Shown: positions 1 through 6,641 of the stretch, piece by piece | How the letters are laid out: the number at the start of each line of letters is the position of its first letter | Position numbering within the stretch: position 1 is the stretch's first letter | Assembly (NCBI GenBank): GCA_023431185.1 | Contig: JAEYXS010000021.1 | Location: 1-21,822, forward strand | Source of the DNA: Verrucomicrobiota bacterium | GTDB lineage: Bacteria; Verrucomicrobiota; Verrucomicrobiia; Limisphaerales; JAEYXS01 | Length of the DNA stretch: 21,822 nt | Direction: 5' to 3' | Position numbers and translations under genes: made by a program | The notes under the pieces: generated by a model | Told to the model about the DNA's origin: nothing | What the model saw: the letters and a program-made list of their open reading frames with translations, nothing else | Database searches by the model: none

Positions 1-573
1 GTGTATTTCAATCTGGGGAATGCGTATTACAAGGCGGAGCGGGTGGGGGAAGCGGTGGCGAGTTACCGGCTGGCGGAACGGCTGGCCCCGCGTGATCCGG
101 AGGTGCAGGCGAATCTGAGGTTTGTGCTGGAGACGGCAGGGATACGGTCGGGTGTGCCGATCCCTTGGTGGCAGGCGTGGACGCAGCGGTTGAGCTTGCG
201 GGAGTGGGCGTGGCTGACGGGATTGGCGGTCTGGGCGCTGGCGGTGTTCGGGGTGCTGCGGACGGTGAAGCCGGTCTGGCAGAATGCCTTAAAATTACCG
301 GCGACGATCGCGGGGTTCCTGGTTTTGCTGGCGGGTGGGGGCGCGGCGATGGCGTGGCAGGGTGCTTATGGGGAGCCGCGGGCGGTGGTGAAGGTGAAGG
401 AGGCGGTGGTGCGTTACGGGCCGCTGGATGATTCGCAGAGCCATTTTTCGTTGCGGGATGGGGCGGAGGTGGTCGTCACGGACAAGAAGGACGGATGGTG
501 GCAGGTGCGGGACGGGCAGGGGCGCACGGGATGGGTGAAGGCGGAGGCGGTGGTCAAATTGGAAGAGTTTTAA
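1..573 (+). CDS. BatE-like TPR and SH3 membrane protein, C-terminal part
   Basis: The gene is cut by the left edge; the first codon in the window (GTG) need not be the true start. The visible 190 residues contain one TPR-like helical pair at about 1-44 (YFNLGNAYYK, then an A-rich second helix), two membrane segments at about 70-88 and 101-119, and a bacterial SH3 domain at about 128-187 ending in DGWWQVRDGQGRTGWV. TPR, two membrane helices and SH3 in this order is the architecture of BatE proteins, which accompany MoxR ATPases and VWA-domain BatA/BatB proteins. I infer that the rest of a bat cluster lies to the left. The exact role of Bat proteins is unsettled. The reading frame is intact to its TAA stop. 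The next gene is on the opposite strand, so this is the last gene of its operon. Confidence 0.75.
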   Translation: MYFNLGNAYYKAERVGEAVASYRLAERLAPRDPEVQANLRFVLETAGIRSGVPIPWWQAWTQRLSLREWAWLTGLAVWALAVFGVLRTVKPVWQNALKLPATIAGFLVLLAGGGAAMAWQGAYGEPRAVVKVKEAVVRYGPLDDSQSHFSLRDGAEVVVTDKKDGWWQVRDGQGRTGWVKAEAVVKLEEF

Positions 574-600
574 GTTTTCAGCGGTCAGTTTTCAGCGGGG
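573..600 (+). repeat. 14-nt tandem repeat, two units
   Basis: The unit AGTTTTCAGCGGKS occurs twice head to tail and starts on the last base of the preceding stop codon. A shorter relative (AGTTTTCAGTGTTCAG) lies near 2445-2460. It is not coding. Confidence 0.7.
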
Positions 601-608
601 TTTTTAGC

Positions 609-641
609 CACGGATGGAACACGGAAGAAACACGGACCTAC
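609..641 (+). repeat. 11-nt tandem repeat, three units
   Basis: The hexamer CACGGA recurs at 609, 620 and 631, an exact 11-nt period with variable A-rich spacers. It sits between the BatE-like gene and the convergent SUKH-4-like gene. From memory, similar CACGGATGGA arrays are common between genes in PVC-group genomes; their function is not known to me. Confidence 0.7.
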
Positions 642-702
642 AACTTACGCTGTGGTGTTTTGTGGTTAGTGACGTTTCCGGGTTTGGCTGCGGTTTATTC
701 AA

Positions 703-1089
703 TCAATATAGGCTTAACAGGCCCCACTCGGTGTCGTGAACGGTGGCGCTCCAAAGAGATGTCTCGGGGTCACCTAGGGATTCGATCTCTTCTAAATCGT
801 GTTTCAATTGTGAAACTGCGACAGACCAGGCGGCTGCGTCATCAGTGTCTTCATCATGGGCGTGCAGATCGCAAAACCGGTTGAAAATAGCTGCAGACTT
901 GTGAAAGGCAGCGAGGCTTTGGTTCACATACCAGCGGCGAGGCGCTTTCTCGCGGTAGCTGAAATAGATTTCCCCACCCGGTAGCTGATAAAACTCGCCG
1001 ACGATTTCACCCAATTCGGTATGATGGGCAACGATCTCGCCGACCTGTGGGGAGAGGAGGACGATGCGTTTGGGCGTTGTGGGAATCAT
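703..1089 (-). CDS. SUKH-4-like immunity protein
   Basis: The product is about 128 residues from an ATG at 1089; a GTG just before it (1092) is an alternative start. The middle holds a block reading FYQLPGGEIYFSYRE followed by WYVNQSLAAFHKSAAIFNRF. The end holds a DPE...WSATVHDTEWGLL block. An N-terminal hydrophobic/beta part, a VNxSLxxF helix and a final acidic DP...W...E.G motif are typical of SUKH-4 proteins, which in characterised polymorphic toxin systems neutralise toxins. The protein is at the short end for the family. It lies 48 bases downstream of the DUF4261-like gene on the same strand, so the two are probably co-transcribed. No toxin gene is visible next to them. The family call rests on motif recall only. 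Confidence 0.55.
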   Translation of the reverse strand: MIPTTPKRIVLLSPQVGEIVAHHTELGEIVGEFYQLPGGEIYFSYREKAPRRWYVNQSLAAFHKSAAIFNRFCDLHAHDEDTDDAAAWSVAVSQLKHDLEEIESLGDPETSLWSATVHDTEWGLLSLY

Positions 1090-1137
1090 CACAAGTCTGC
1101 TTCGGTGGTTTGTTTACCTTGGGTGGTTGAATCGGCG

Positions 1138-1863
1138 TCACTCAATAGGCGAAAGCAGCCAGATGCCATTTGGATTGTGAAACAGATCCTCCTCCTCATG
1201 ACGTGTATCCTGAAGCAGATCCAATTGGAAGACGGGCGAATCCGCGGTGAGGCTGAACGTATGGCCAGAGGCCAGCCGGGGCTGCTCGATGATTTGATAC
1301 ATGTTGAAACGGTTCATGAGGTCTGCCGCTTCACGGACATCGAATGAACGCGGAAGACTGCACTCTGGGAGGTTGAAATGATGCATGCCACAAGAGAAGT
1401 AAAACTCAGAATCACCGATAAGCGTGACGATGCTGCAATACACATCGAAGGTGCTGCCTGAGAGCAGGGAAAACCAACGAGCCCATTCATGAGCGACACC
1501 TGAAGACTCGATCTTGAGGGCGATACCGCCGGCGCGCTGGATGACGGCGGTAAATTTGGCAAGCCGGTCCCGCTGTTCGAGTACATGGATGGGAAAGTGA
1601 AGATAGGCAATACCGGCATGCCGCCCGATCGCTTCCAGGGTCTCAGCCGATAGGCGTCCCTGTCCGGCGATCCGAAATGCTTCCTGCATCTCAGGATACG
1701 GATCGCAGAACTCCAGCGGTACATGATCCTTGCCAGCGGGATGGGCCAAGATCCCTCCGGCGAACATAAACTCTCCGGCGGGCTTTTGGGTGATGATGGC
1801 GCGAAGGAACTCACTGCGGTTGGCCCATGGTCCGGGGATGCAAATGATGGCTTCTTGGTTCAT
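1138..1863 (-). CDS. DUF4261-like protein (possible immunity/accessory protein)
   Basis: The product is 241 residues with no signal peptide or membrane segment. Its opening AIICIPGPWANRSEF, the FMFAGGILAHP block, the centre IESSGVAHEWARWF, the block YFSCGMHHFNLPE and the end FHNPNGIWLLSPIE resemble DUF4261-type proteins as I remember them. Conserved H, C and E residues in IESSGVAHEW and SCGMHHF look like a shared surface or active site, but no reaction is known. The start ATG at 1863 has no clear Shine-Dalgarno sequence, and the in-frame codons upstream run into a stop, so a longer form is unlikely. The gene is followed at 48 bases by the SUKH-4-like gene. Family members are often found among immunity-protein clusters, which fits this pairing. 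A role in toxin immunity is inference. Confidence 0.55.
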   Translation of the reverse strand: MNQEAIICIPGPWANRSEFLRAIITQKPAGEFMFAGGILAHPAGKDHVPLEFCDPYPEMQEAFRIAGQGRLSAETLEAIGRHAGIAYLHFPIHVLEQRDRLAKFTAVIQRAGGIALKIESSGVAHEWARWFSLLSGSTFDVYCSIVTLIGDSEFYFSCGMHHFNLPECSLPRSFDVREAADLMNRFNMYQIIEQPRLASGHTFSLTADSPVFQLDLLQDTRHEEEDLFHNPNGIWLLSPIE

Positions 1864-2048
1864 GTGAAGGTGGAGAGTTGGCTAAGCTGTATGACGTTTG
1901 TGGATGGTGAACCAAGATTCTATCACGAAGCGGGTGTCGCAGAGGTGATGTTTGCGCTGGTCCATGAATTAAAACTCCGAGAGGTTTATGATGGATACTA
2001 GAGAGAGGGGCAAGGAAACTTGCTGCAAGAAAGTTATTCTGCAGGACG

Positions 2049-2149
2049 CAACCCGCTTCGGGCTGGGGGATTAATTGAGCGTGGTCCCAAGGTAGCGCTG
2101 CTTGGCGCAGCGCAACCTTGGGCTTGGGGACGCAATCCCGTTGGGATTG
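2049..2149. repeat. Three-hairpin intergenic element, copy 1
   Basis: Three inverted repeats follow one another. H1 at 2049-2065 has a 7-bp stem with one mismatch and loop CTT. H2 at 2086-2122 has a 16-bp stem with one mismatch, arms beginning CCCAAGG and ending CCTTGGG, and loop TTGGC. H3 at 2133-2149 has a perfect 7-bp stem (CAATCCC/GGGATTG) and loop GTT. The spacers are 20 and 10 nt. The same short-long-short design, with different stem sequences, occurs at 20015-20104. Confidence 0.75.
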
Positions 2150-2228
2150 AGGAGGCGGGGCGCAAGCAGTAGAAAGGCGGATTACAAATTTGAGGATTTG
2201 AGATTTCAAAGGAGGAGGAGATTTGGGG

Positions 2229-2273
2229 ATAGGTCTTATGGGGCTCATCGGTCCGATGGGGCGGATGGGGTGA
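2229..2273 (+). repeat. 9-nt degenerate tandem array, five units
   Basis: Five consecutive 9-mers fit the pattern ATNGGNSNN: ATAGGTCTT, ATGGGGCTC, ATCGGTCCG, ATGGGGCGG and ATGGGGTGA. The period is exact although individual bases vary. Any frame across it gives a three-residue repeat, which creates spurious open frames. Confidence 0.7.
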
Positions 2274-2292
2274 TTCAAAAAAAGGTGAGGAG

Positions 2293-2372
2293 TGGTTGTC
2301 AGCTACGGCGGACGTCGCGGACTGCCGGACCTGACAGAGATGTAGGGGCACGAGTCGCTGGTTTCGTCGGTC
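2293..2372. repeat. Dispersed repeat B, copy 1
   Basis: This segment shares an 18-nt exact core (2311-2328, GACGTCGCGG then ACTGCCGG) and weaker flanking similarity (TGGTTG...GCTACGG before it, GTTTCGTCG after it) with 16039-16110. In this copy the hairpin after the core is lost or diverged. It lies directly before the near-palindrome at 2395. Confidence 0.7.
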
Positions 2373-2394
2373 CAATGGGGGAATTGGTAGAATA

Positions 2395-2422
2395 CCTCGG
2401 CACTTGTGTACATGTGCCGAGG
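2395..2422. repeat. 28-bp near-palindrome repeat, copy 1
   Basis: CCTCGGCAC and GTGCCGAGG form a perfect 9-bp inverted repeat. The 10-nt centre TTGTGTACAT is itself almost palindromic, with only a T-T mismatch and a central G-T. The identical 28 bp, in the same orientation and with similar flanks (GGTAGAAWA before it, a G-rich run after it), recurs at 21535-21562. Confidence 0.85.
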
Positions 2423-2469
2423 TAGGGAATGGGGATGAGTTTCAAGTTTTCAGTGTTCAGCCGGTGGTC

Positions 2470-2504
2470 GATCCAAGATCCAAGGTCCAAGGTCCAAGGT
2501 CCGA
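2470..2504 (+). repeat. 7-nt tandem repeat, five units
   Basis: GATCCAA, GATCCAA, GGTCCAA, GGTCCAA and GGTCCGA follow one another without gaps. The gradual A-to-G change along the array suggests local duplication followed by point change. It is non-coding. Confidence 0.85.
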
Positions 2505-2528
2505 ACTGGGTGGGGAACGTGGCAACTA

Positions 2529-2568
2529 CGAAGCGGCAGCTTCGCCTTTCTGAAAGGGTGAAAAGGCG
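2529..2568. other. Nested hairpin segment
   Basis: CGAAGC/GCTTCG (2529-2544, loop GGCA) is followed by CGCCTTT/AAAGGCG (2543-2568), which contains a smaller CCTTT/AAAGG hairpin with loop CTG. The two larger stems share two bases, so they would compete or stack. There is no T-run after it, so it is not an ordinary terminator. Confidence 0.55.
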
Positions 2569-3007
2569 AGTTACGTGAGTGCGGTTTTGCGGAATTTCTT
2601 GAACGGGAAGGGGTTGGGTTTTGTGAATAAGTTTTAGCGAAAAGTGATGGAAGAATTGTGGTTTGTTGGTAGTCTTTTCATGGCTGGCAATTCGTCGTCA
2701 GCAAAGAGGAGGTTGGCAGGATGGTGATTCGGTCACCCTGCGACCACAGCCGACGATGAGATGAGAGATGGACACGTGTGTTCCTGAAATGGGAACGGGA
2801 GGATAGGTCTTATGGGACAAAGAGGGCGGATAGGACGAAGGCAGGAGGAGGGAATATTCTTGAGGGGAAATCCATCCACGCTGGAAAATTTTTTGAACGC
2901 GGGAGGCTGGCGGTTGTCCTTTGTCAGCGAAGCGTTAGTAGAGGCATTGGTGGACGGCTATTGCCCAAGGGGCTGGCTGTCAGGTAAATAGGGAAACCAG
3001 CAACGAC

Positions 3008-3973
3008 ATGATACGCGTCGAAAATTTGGTGAAGAATTTCGGGCCGAAGCGGGCGGTGAACGGGATCTCGTTCACGGTGGAGCGCGGCGAGGTGTTGGGC
3101 TTTCTCGGGCCCAATGGAGCAGGGAAGTCCACGACCATGCGGATGGTGACGGGCTTTGTGCCGCCCAGTTCCGGGAAGGTGACGGTGGGCGGGCATGATA
3201 TGGTGGAGAATCCCATCCCGGCGAAGAAACTCATCGGCTATCTGCCGGAGAATGCGCCCGCCTACACGGACATGACGGTGTATGGGTTCCTGAACTTTGC
3301 GGCAGAGATCCGCGGGTTCAACGGGGAGGAGAAGAAGAAGGCGGTGCATCGGGTGGTGGAGATGTGTTTTCTGGAGAATGTGCTGCATCAGAGCATCGAG
3401 ACGTTGTCCAAGGGGTATCTGCATCGCACATGTTTCGCGCAGTCGATCATACATGACCCGGAGGTGCTGATCCTGGACGAGCCGACGGATGGTTTGGACC
3501 CGAACCAGAAGCATGAGGTGCGGAATCTCATCCGGCGGATGGGTGAAAAGAAGGCGATCATTTTTTCCACGCACATCCTTGAGGAAGTGGAGGCCGTATG
3601 CTCGCGGGCGCTCATCATCGATCGCGGCCAGGTGGTGGCGAACGGTACGCCAGCGGAATTGAAGGCGAAGTCGGAGGTGGCGGGCTCGGTGCGGTTGCGC
3701 TTGCAAGGAGTTTCTTCCGGTACGGTGACGCAGAAGCTTTCCGGACTGCCGCTGGCGAAGAAGACGGTTTTGCTGCGTGAGGACGGTCCGCTGGTGGAGG
3801 TGCGCGTGCAGACGAAAGATGCGGGCGCGAATGGAGCGCTGGCTCGGAGTGTGGCGGAACTGGTGACGAAGGAGAACTGGAAGATGGAAGAATTGCATAC
3901 GGAGGAAGGGCGATTGGATGAGGTGTTCCGGAGCATCACGCTGCCGGACACGGTGAAGGAGGGTGCTAAATGA
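3008..3973 (+). CDS. ABC transporter ATPase, GldA-like
   Basis: The 321-residue cytoplasmic ATPase subunit drives the membrane protein encoded next to it. Walker A is GPNGAGKST (34-42), Walker B is VLILDEPTDG (153-162), and the switch histidine is H189 in FSTHILEEVE. The Q-loop region reads IGYLPENAP, as in GldA-type ATPases. The ABC signature is LSKGYLHRTCFAQ (133-145); the first five residues are normal, but the usual GYRQRVGLAQ is replaced, which is unusual. Residues after about 225 form an extra C-terminal domain of the kind found in ABC-2 exporters. The stop codon overlaps the permease start by 4 bp (ATGA), so the two are translationally coupled. The ATG at 3008 lacks a clear Shine-Dalgarno sequence. 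In gliding Bacteroidetes GldA works with GldF and GldG; the substrate here is unknown and gliding is not implied. Confidence 0.88.
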   Translation: MIRVENLVKNFGPKRAVNGISFTVERGEVLGFLGPNGAGKSTTMRMVTGFVPPSSGKVTVGGHDMVENPIPAKKLIGYLPENAPAYTDMTVYGFLNFAAEIRGFNGEEKKKAVHRVVEMCFLENVLHQSIETLSKGYLHRTCFAQSIIHDPEVLILDEPTDGLDPNQKHEVRNLIRRMGEKKAIIFSTHILEEVEAVCSRALIIDRGQVVANGTPAELKAKSEVAGSVRLRLQGVSSGTVTQKLSGLPLAKKTVLLREDGPLVEVRVQTKDAGANGALARSVAELVTKENWKMEELHTEEGRLDEVFRSITLPDTVKEGAK

Positions 3974-4719
3974 GTACTTCGTTACGACATATCTGGACGA
4001 TCACGAAACGAGAGCTGAGCGGGTATTTCAGTTCGCCGGTGGCGTATGTGTTCATCGTGATCTTTCTGCTGCTGACGGGCTTTTTCACGTTCATGATCGG
4101 TGGATTCTTTGAGCGAAGGGAGGCTTCGCTGGGTTCGTTCTTCATGTGGTTGCCGTGGTTCTTCCTGATCCTCGTGCCCGCGGTGGCGATGGGATTGTGG
4201 GCGGAGGAGCGGCGACTGGGAACGATCGAGCTATTGCTGACCATGCCGATCACGGCGTGGCAGGCGATCGTGGGGAAATTCCTGGCGTCGTGGGCCTTCT
4301 TGGGCCTGGCACTGGGGTTGACGTTCCCGGTGGTGATGACGGTGAATTATCTGGGGGCGCCGGATAATGGCGTCATCTTTTGCGGGTATATCGGCGGGTT
4401 GCTGCTGGCGGGGGCTTATCTGGCCATCGGGTGCATGACCTCGGCAATCACGCGGAATCAGGTGGTGAGTTTCATCCTGTCGGTGGTGGTGTGCCTGTTC
4501 ATGATCCTGGCGGGGTGGCCGCCGGTAACGAATTTCTTCATTGGTGCGGGTGCGCCGAACTGGCTGGTGGAGACGGTGGCGGCGTTCAGCGTGATGCCGC
4601 ATTTCGAGAGTCTGCAACGGGGCGTGATCGATTCGCGCGATGTGCTGTTCTTCCTGTCGGTGATCGGCTTCTCGCTGTTCACCACGGGCGTCATCATCCG
4701 GAGTCATCGGGCGGGCTAA
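3970..4719 (+). CDS. ABC-2 type permease, GldF-like
   Basis: This 249-residue integral membrane protein has about six hydrophobic segments. It opens with a short cytoplasmic stretch (ITKRELSGYFSSPVAYVF) typical of GldF/NosY-like ABC-2 permeases. The cytoplasmic loop EERRLGTIELLLTMPIT matches the conserved E(R)...GT(I/L)ELL coupling motif of the family. It starts inside the ATPase stop codon and ends 10 bases before the GldG-like gene, so the three should be made together. It is expected to form the transmembrane channel driven by the upstream ATPase. The transported substrate cannot be read from the sequence. Confidence 0.87.
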   Translation: MSTSLRHIWTITKRELSGYFSSPVAYVFIVIFLLLTGFFTFMIGGFFERREASLGSFFMWLPWFFLILVPAVAMGLWAEERRLGTIELLLTMPITAWQAIVGKFLASWAFLGLALGLTFPVVMTVNYLGAPDNGVIFCGYIGGLLLAGAYLAIGCMTSAITRNQVVSFILSVVVCLFMILAGWPPVTNFFIGAGAPNWLVETVAAFSVMPHFESLQRGVIDSRDVLFFLSVIGFSLFTTGVIIRSHRAG

Positions 4720-4729
4720 AAGGAGGCGT

Positions 4730-6640
4730 ATGAAAAACAAGAAGCTCGAAACTATGCTTTACTCGGTGGTCGGAGTGGCCGCCATGTTCCTCATCCTGGT
4801 CGCGTTCAACTACGTCGCGAGCCTGGGCAAGCAGCGCGTCGATCTGACGAAGGAGAAACTTTACACGCTCTCCAAGGGCAGCAAGGAGATCCTCGACAAG
4901 ATCGATGGTCAGGTGGAGATCCGCTTCTACTGCACACGCGGGGAGAAGGAGATGCCGATGATGCTGAAGTCCTACGCCCAACGCGTAGAAGACCTGCTCT
5001 CCGAGTATCAGCAGCATGCGGGCAAGAAGCTGGTGGTGAAGAAACTGGACCCGAAGCCGGATTCCGAGGCGGAGGATTCGGCCAATCTGGACGGAGTGGA
5101 CGGGCAGATGCTGCAATCGGGCGAGCAAATCTATCTGGGACTGGCGATCGAGTTCGTGGGGCAGAAAGTGGCGTTGCCGTTCCTTTCGCCGGACCGGGAG
5201 CGGTTGCTGGAGTATGATCTGTCACGGGCCATCGCGGGGGTGTTGACGGACGAGAAGCCGACGGTCGGCGTGATGACGGGGCTGCCGGTGTTCGGGATGC
5301 CGTTCAATCCGATGATGGCGCAGATGGGGCAGCAGCGGCAGGAGGCGTGGGTGTTCATCAGCGAGTTGAAGCGGGACTTCAACGTGGAGCAGGTGGAGAC
5401 CACCGCGGATCGGATCGCGGAAAAGTACAAGGTGCTGCTGGTGATGCATCCCAAGAATCTGCCGGACAAGACGCAGTATGCCATCGACCAGTATGTGTTA
5501 CGGGGCGGCAAGCTGATCGTGCTGGCGGACCCGAGCGCACTGGTGGACAGCCAGGGCGGGAGCAATCCGATGATGGGCTCGATGCCGGGGAGTTCCTCGC
5601 TGGACAAGCTGTTCGCGGCGTGGGGCGTGACGATGGAATCCGGTAAGGTGATCGCCGACATGAATCACAGCACGCAGCTGCGCGGGCGCAATGGGCAGCC
5701 GCAGGCTAACCCGACATTCCTCTCGCTGACGGAGGATGCGCTCAATAAGGATGATGTGTTGACGGGGCCGCTGGACAATTTGCTGATACCGTTCTCAGGT
5801 GCGATCGGCGGGACACCGGCGGCGGGCTTGCAGCAGACGGTGTTGGTGAAGAGTTCGTCCAATGCGCAGATGGTAGAGGGCTTCATCGCGCAGATGGCGG
5901 GTGAGAACATCGTCAAAGATTTCAAGTCCGGCGGCAAAGAACTGGCGGTGGCGGTGCGTTTGACGGGCAAGTTCAAGACCGCGTTCCCGGAGGGCAAACC
6001 GAAGGAGGAACCGGCTGAACCAGCCGTGGAAGGCGAGAAGAAGGCGGAAGCAAAGACCGAGGATTCGCTGAAGGAATCCAAGACGGAGAACGCGGTGATC
6101 GTGGTGGCGGATGTGGACTGGCTGTTCGACCAGTTCTGCGTTCAGGTGCAGAATTTCTTCGGCCAGCGGGTGGTTATGCCAGTGAGCGGCAACCTTGGTT
6201 TCCTGCAAAGCATGGTGGAACAGTTCGCGGGGGACAGCAGCCTGATCCATGTGCGCAGCCGGGCGACGCTGAACCGGCCGTTCACGGTCATCAACAAGAT
6301 GGAGGCCGATGCGAACGACCGTTTCCAGAGCAAGATAAAAGAGCTGGAAGAAGGACTGGCGGAGACACAGCGCAAGCTGAACGAGCTGCAGCAGCAGAAG
6401 GAAAAAGGCCAGCAGCGCCTGATCCTTTCGCCGGAGCAGCAGAAGGAAATCCAGGAGTTCCGCAAGAAAGAGGCGGAGATCAACAAGCAGCTCAAGGAAG
6501 AGCGCAAGAAACTGAACCGCGAGAAGGAAGCGCTGGAATTCAAACTGAAGGTGGCGAACATCGCAGGCATGCCGGCGCTGGTGGCCTTGTTCGGCATCGG
6601 ACTATTCTTGATCAAACGTAAACGTACGGCAGCGAGGTAA
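4730..6640 (+). CDS. GldG-like ABC auxiliary protein
   Basis: The product is 636 residues. An N-terminal membrane anchor at about 10-30 is followed by a large domain of the GldG/ABC-auxiliary type, with characteristic text RVDLTKEKLYTLS near 36-48 and YVLRGGKLIVLADP near 255-268. A charged low-complexity stretch (EEPAEPAVEGEKKAEAK) near 430-446 precedes the last globular part. A long E/K/Q coiled coil (about 528-612) and a C-terminal membrane helix ending in KRKRTAAR finish the protein. A strong Shine-Dalgarno sequence (AAAAGGAGG, 4718-4726) overlaps the permease stop codon and fixes the start. In the Gld system GldG partners GldA/GldF, with the large domain outside the membrane. Two anchors flanking the domain fit a subunit held at the outer face of the membrane. 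Confidence 0.85.
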   Translation: MKNKKLETMLYSVVGVAAMFLILVAFNYVASLGKQRVDLTKEKLYTLSKGSKEILDKIDGQVEIRFYCTRGEKEMPMMLKSYAQRVEDLLSEYQQHAGKKLVVKKLDPKPDSEAEDSANLDGVDGQMLQSGEQIYLGLAIEFVGQKVALPFLSPDRERLLEYDLSRAIAGVLTDEKPTVGVMTGLPVFGMPFNPMMAQMGQQRQEAWVFISELKRDFNVEQVETTADRIAEKYKVLLVMHPKNLPDKTQYAIDQYVLRGGKLIVLADPSALVDSQGGSNPMMGSMPGSSSLDKLFAAWGVTMESGKVIADMNHSTQLRGRNGQPQANPTFLSLTEDALNKDDVLTGPLDNLLIPFSGAIGGTPAAGLQQTVLVKSSSNAQMVEGFIAQMAGENIVKDFKSGGKELAVAVRLTGKFKTAFPEGKPKEEPAEPAVEGEKKAEAKTEDSLKESKTENAVIVVADVDWLFDQFCVQVQNFFGQRVVMPVSGNLGFLQSMVEQFAGDSSLIHVRSRATLNRPFTVINKMEADANDRFQSKIKELEEGLAETQRKLNELQQQKEKGQQRLILSPEQQKEIQEFRKKEAEINKQLKEERKKLNREKEALEFKLKVANIAGMPALVALFGIGLFLIKRKRTAAR

Positions 6641-6641
6641 G

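Larger units (their letters stand above)
1864..3007. other. Gene-free stretch rich in repeats and hairpins
   Basis: No open frame here has a plausible start, composition or recognisable domain. The stretch carries a three-hairpin element, an AT-rich run of ATTTGAG-like units at about 2188-2212, two 9-nt periodic arrays, one copy each of two longer dispersed repeats, a 7-nt tandem array, and further hairpins at 2529-2568 and 2711-2725 (GGTGA/TCACC). The promoter of the downstream ABC operon must lie near the right end, but no convincing sigma-70 pair is visible. A DnaA-box-like TGTGAATAA is at 2622-2630. Confidence 0.7.

Noticed and set aside
2034..2375. Minus-strand frame resembling another at 15942-16124 (shared RQSATSAVA)
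   Set aside because: The similarity is fully explained by the non-coding repeat B; the rest of the two frames is unrelated.
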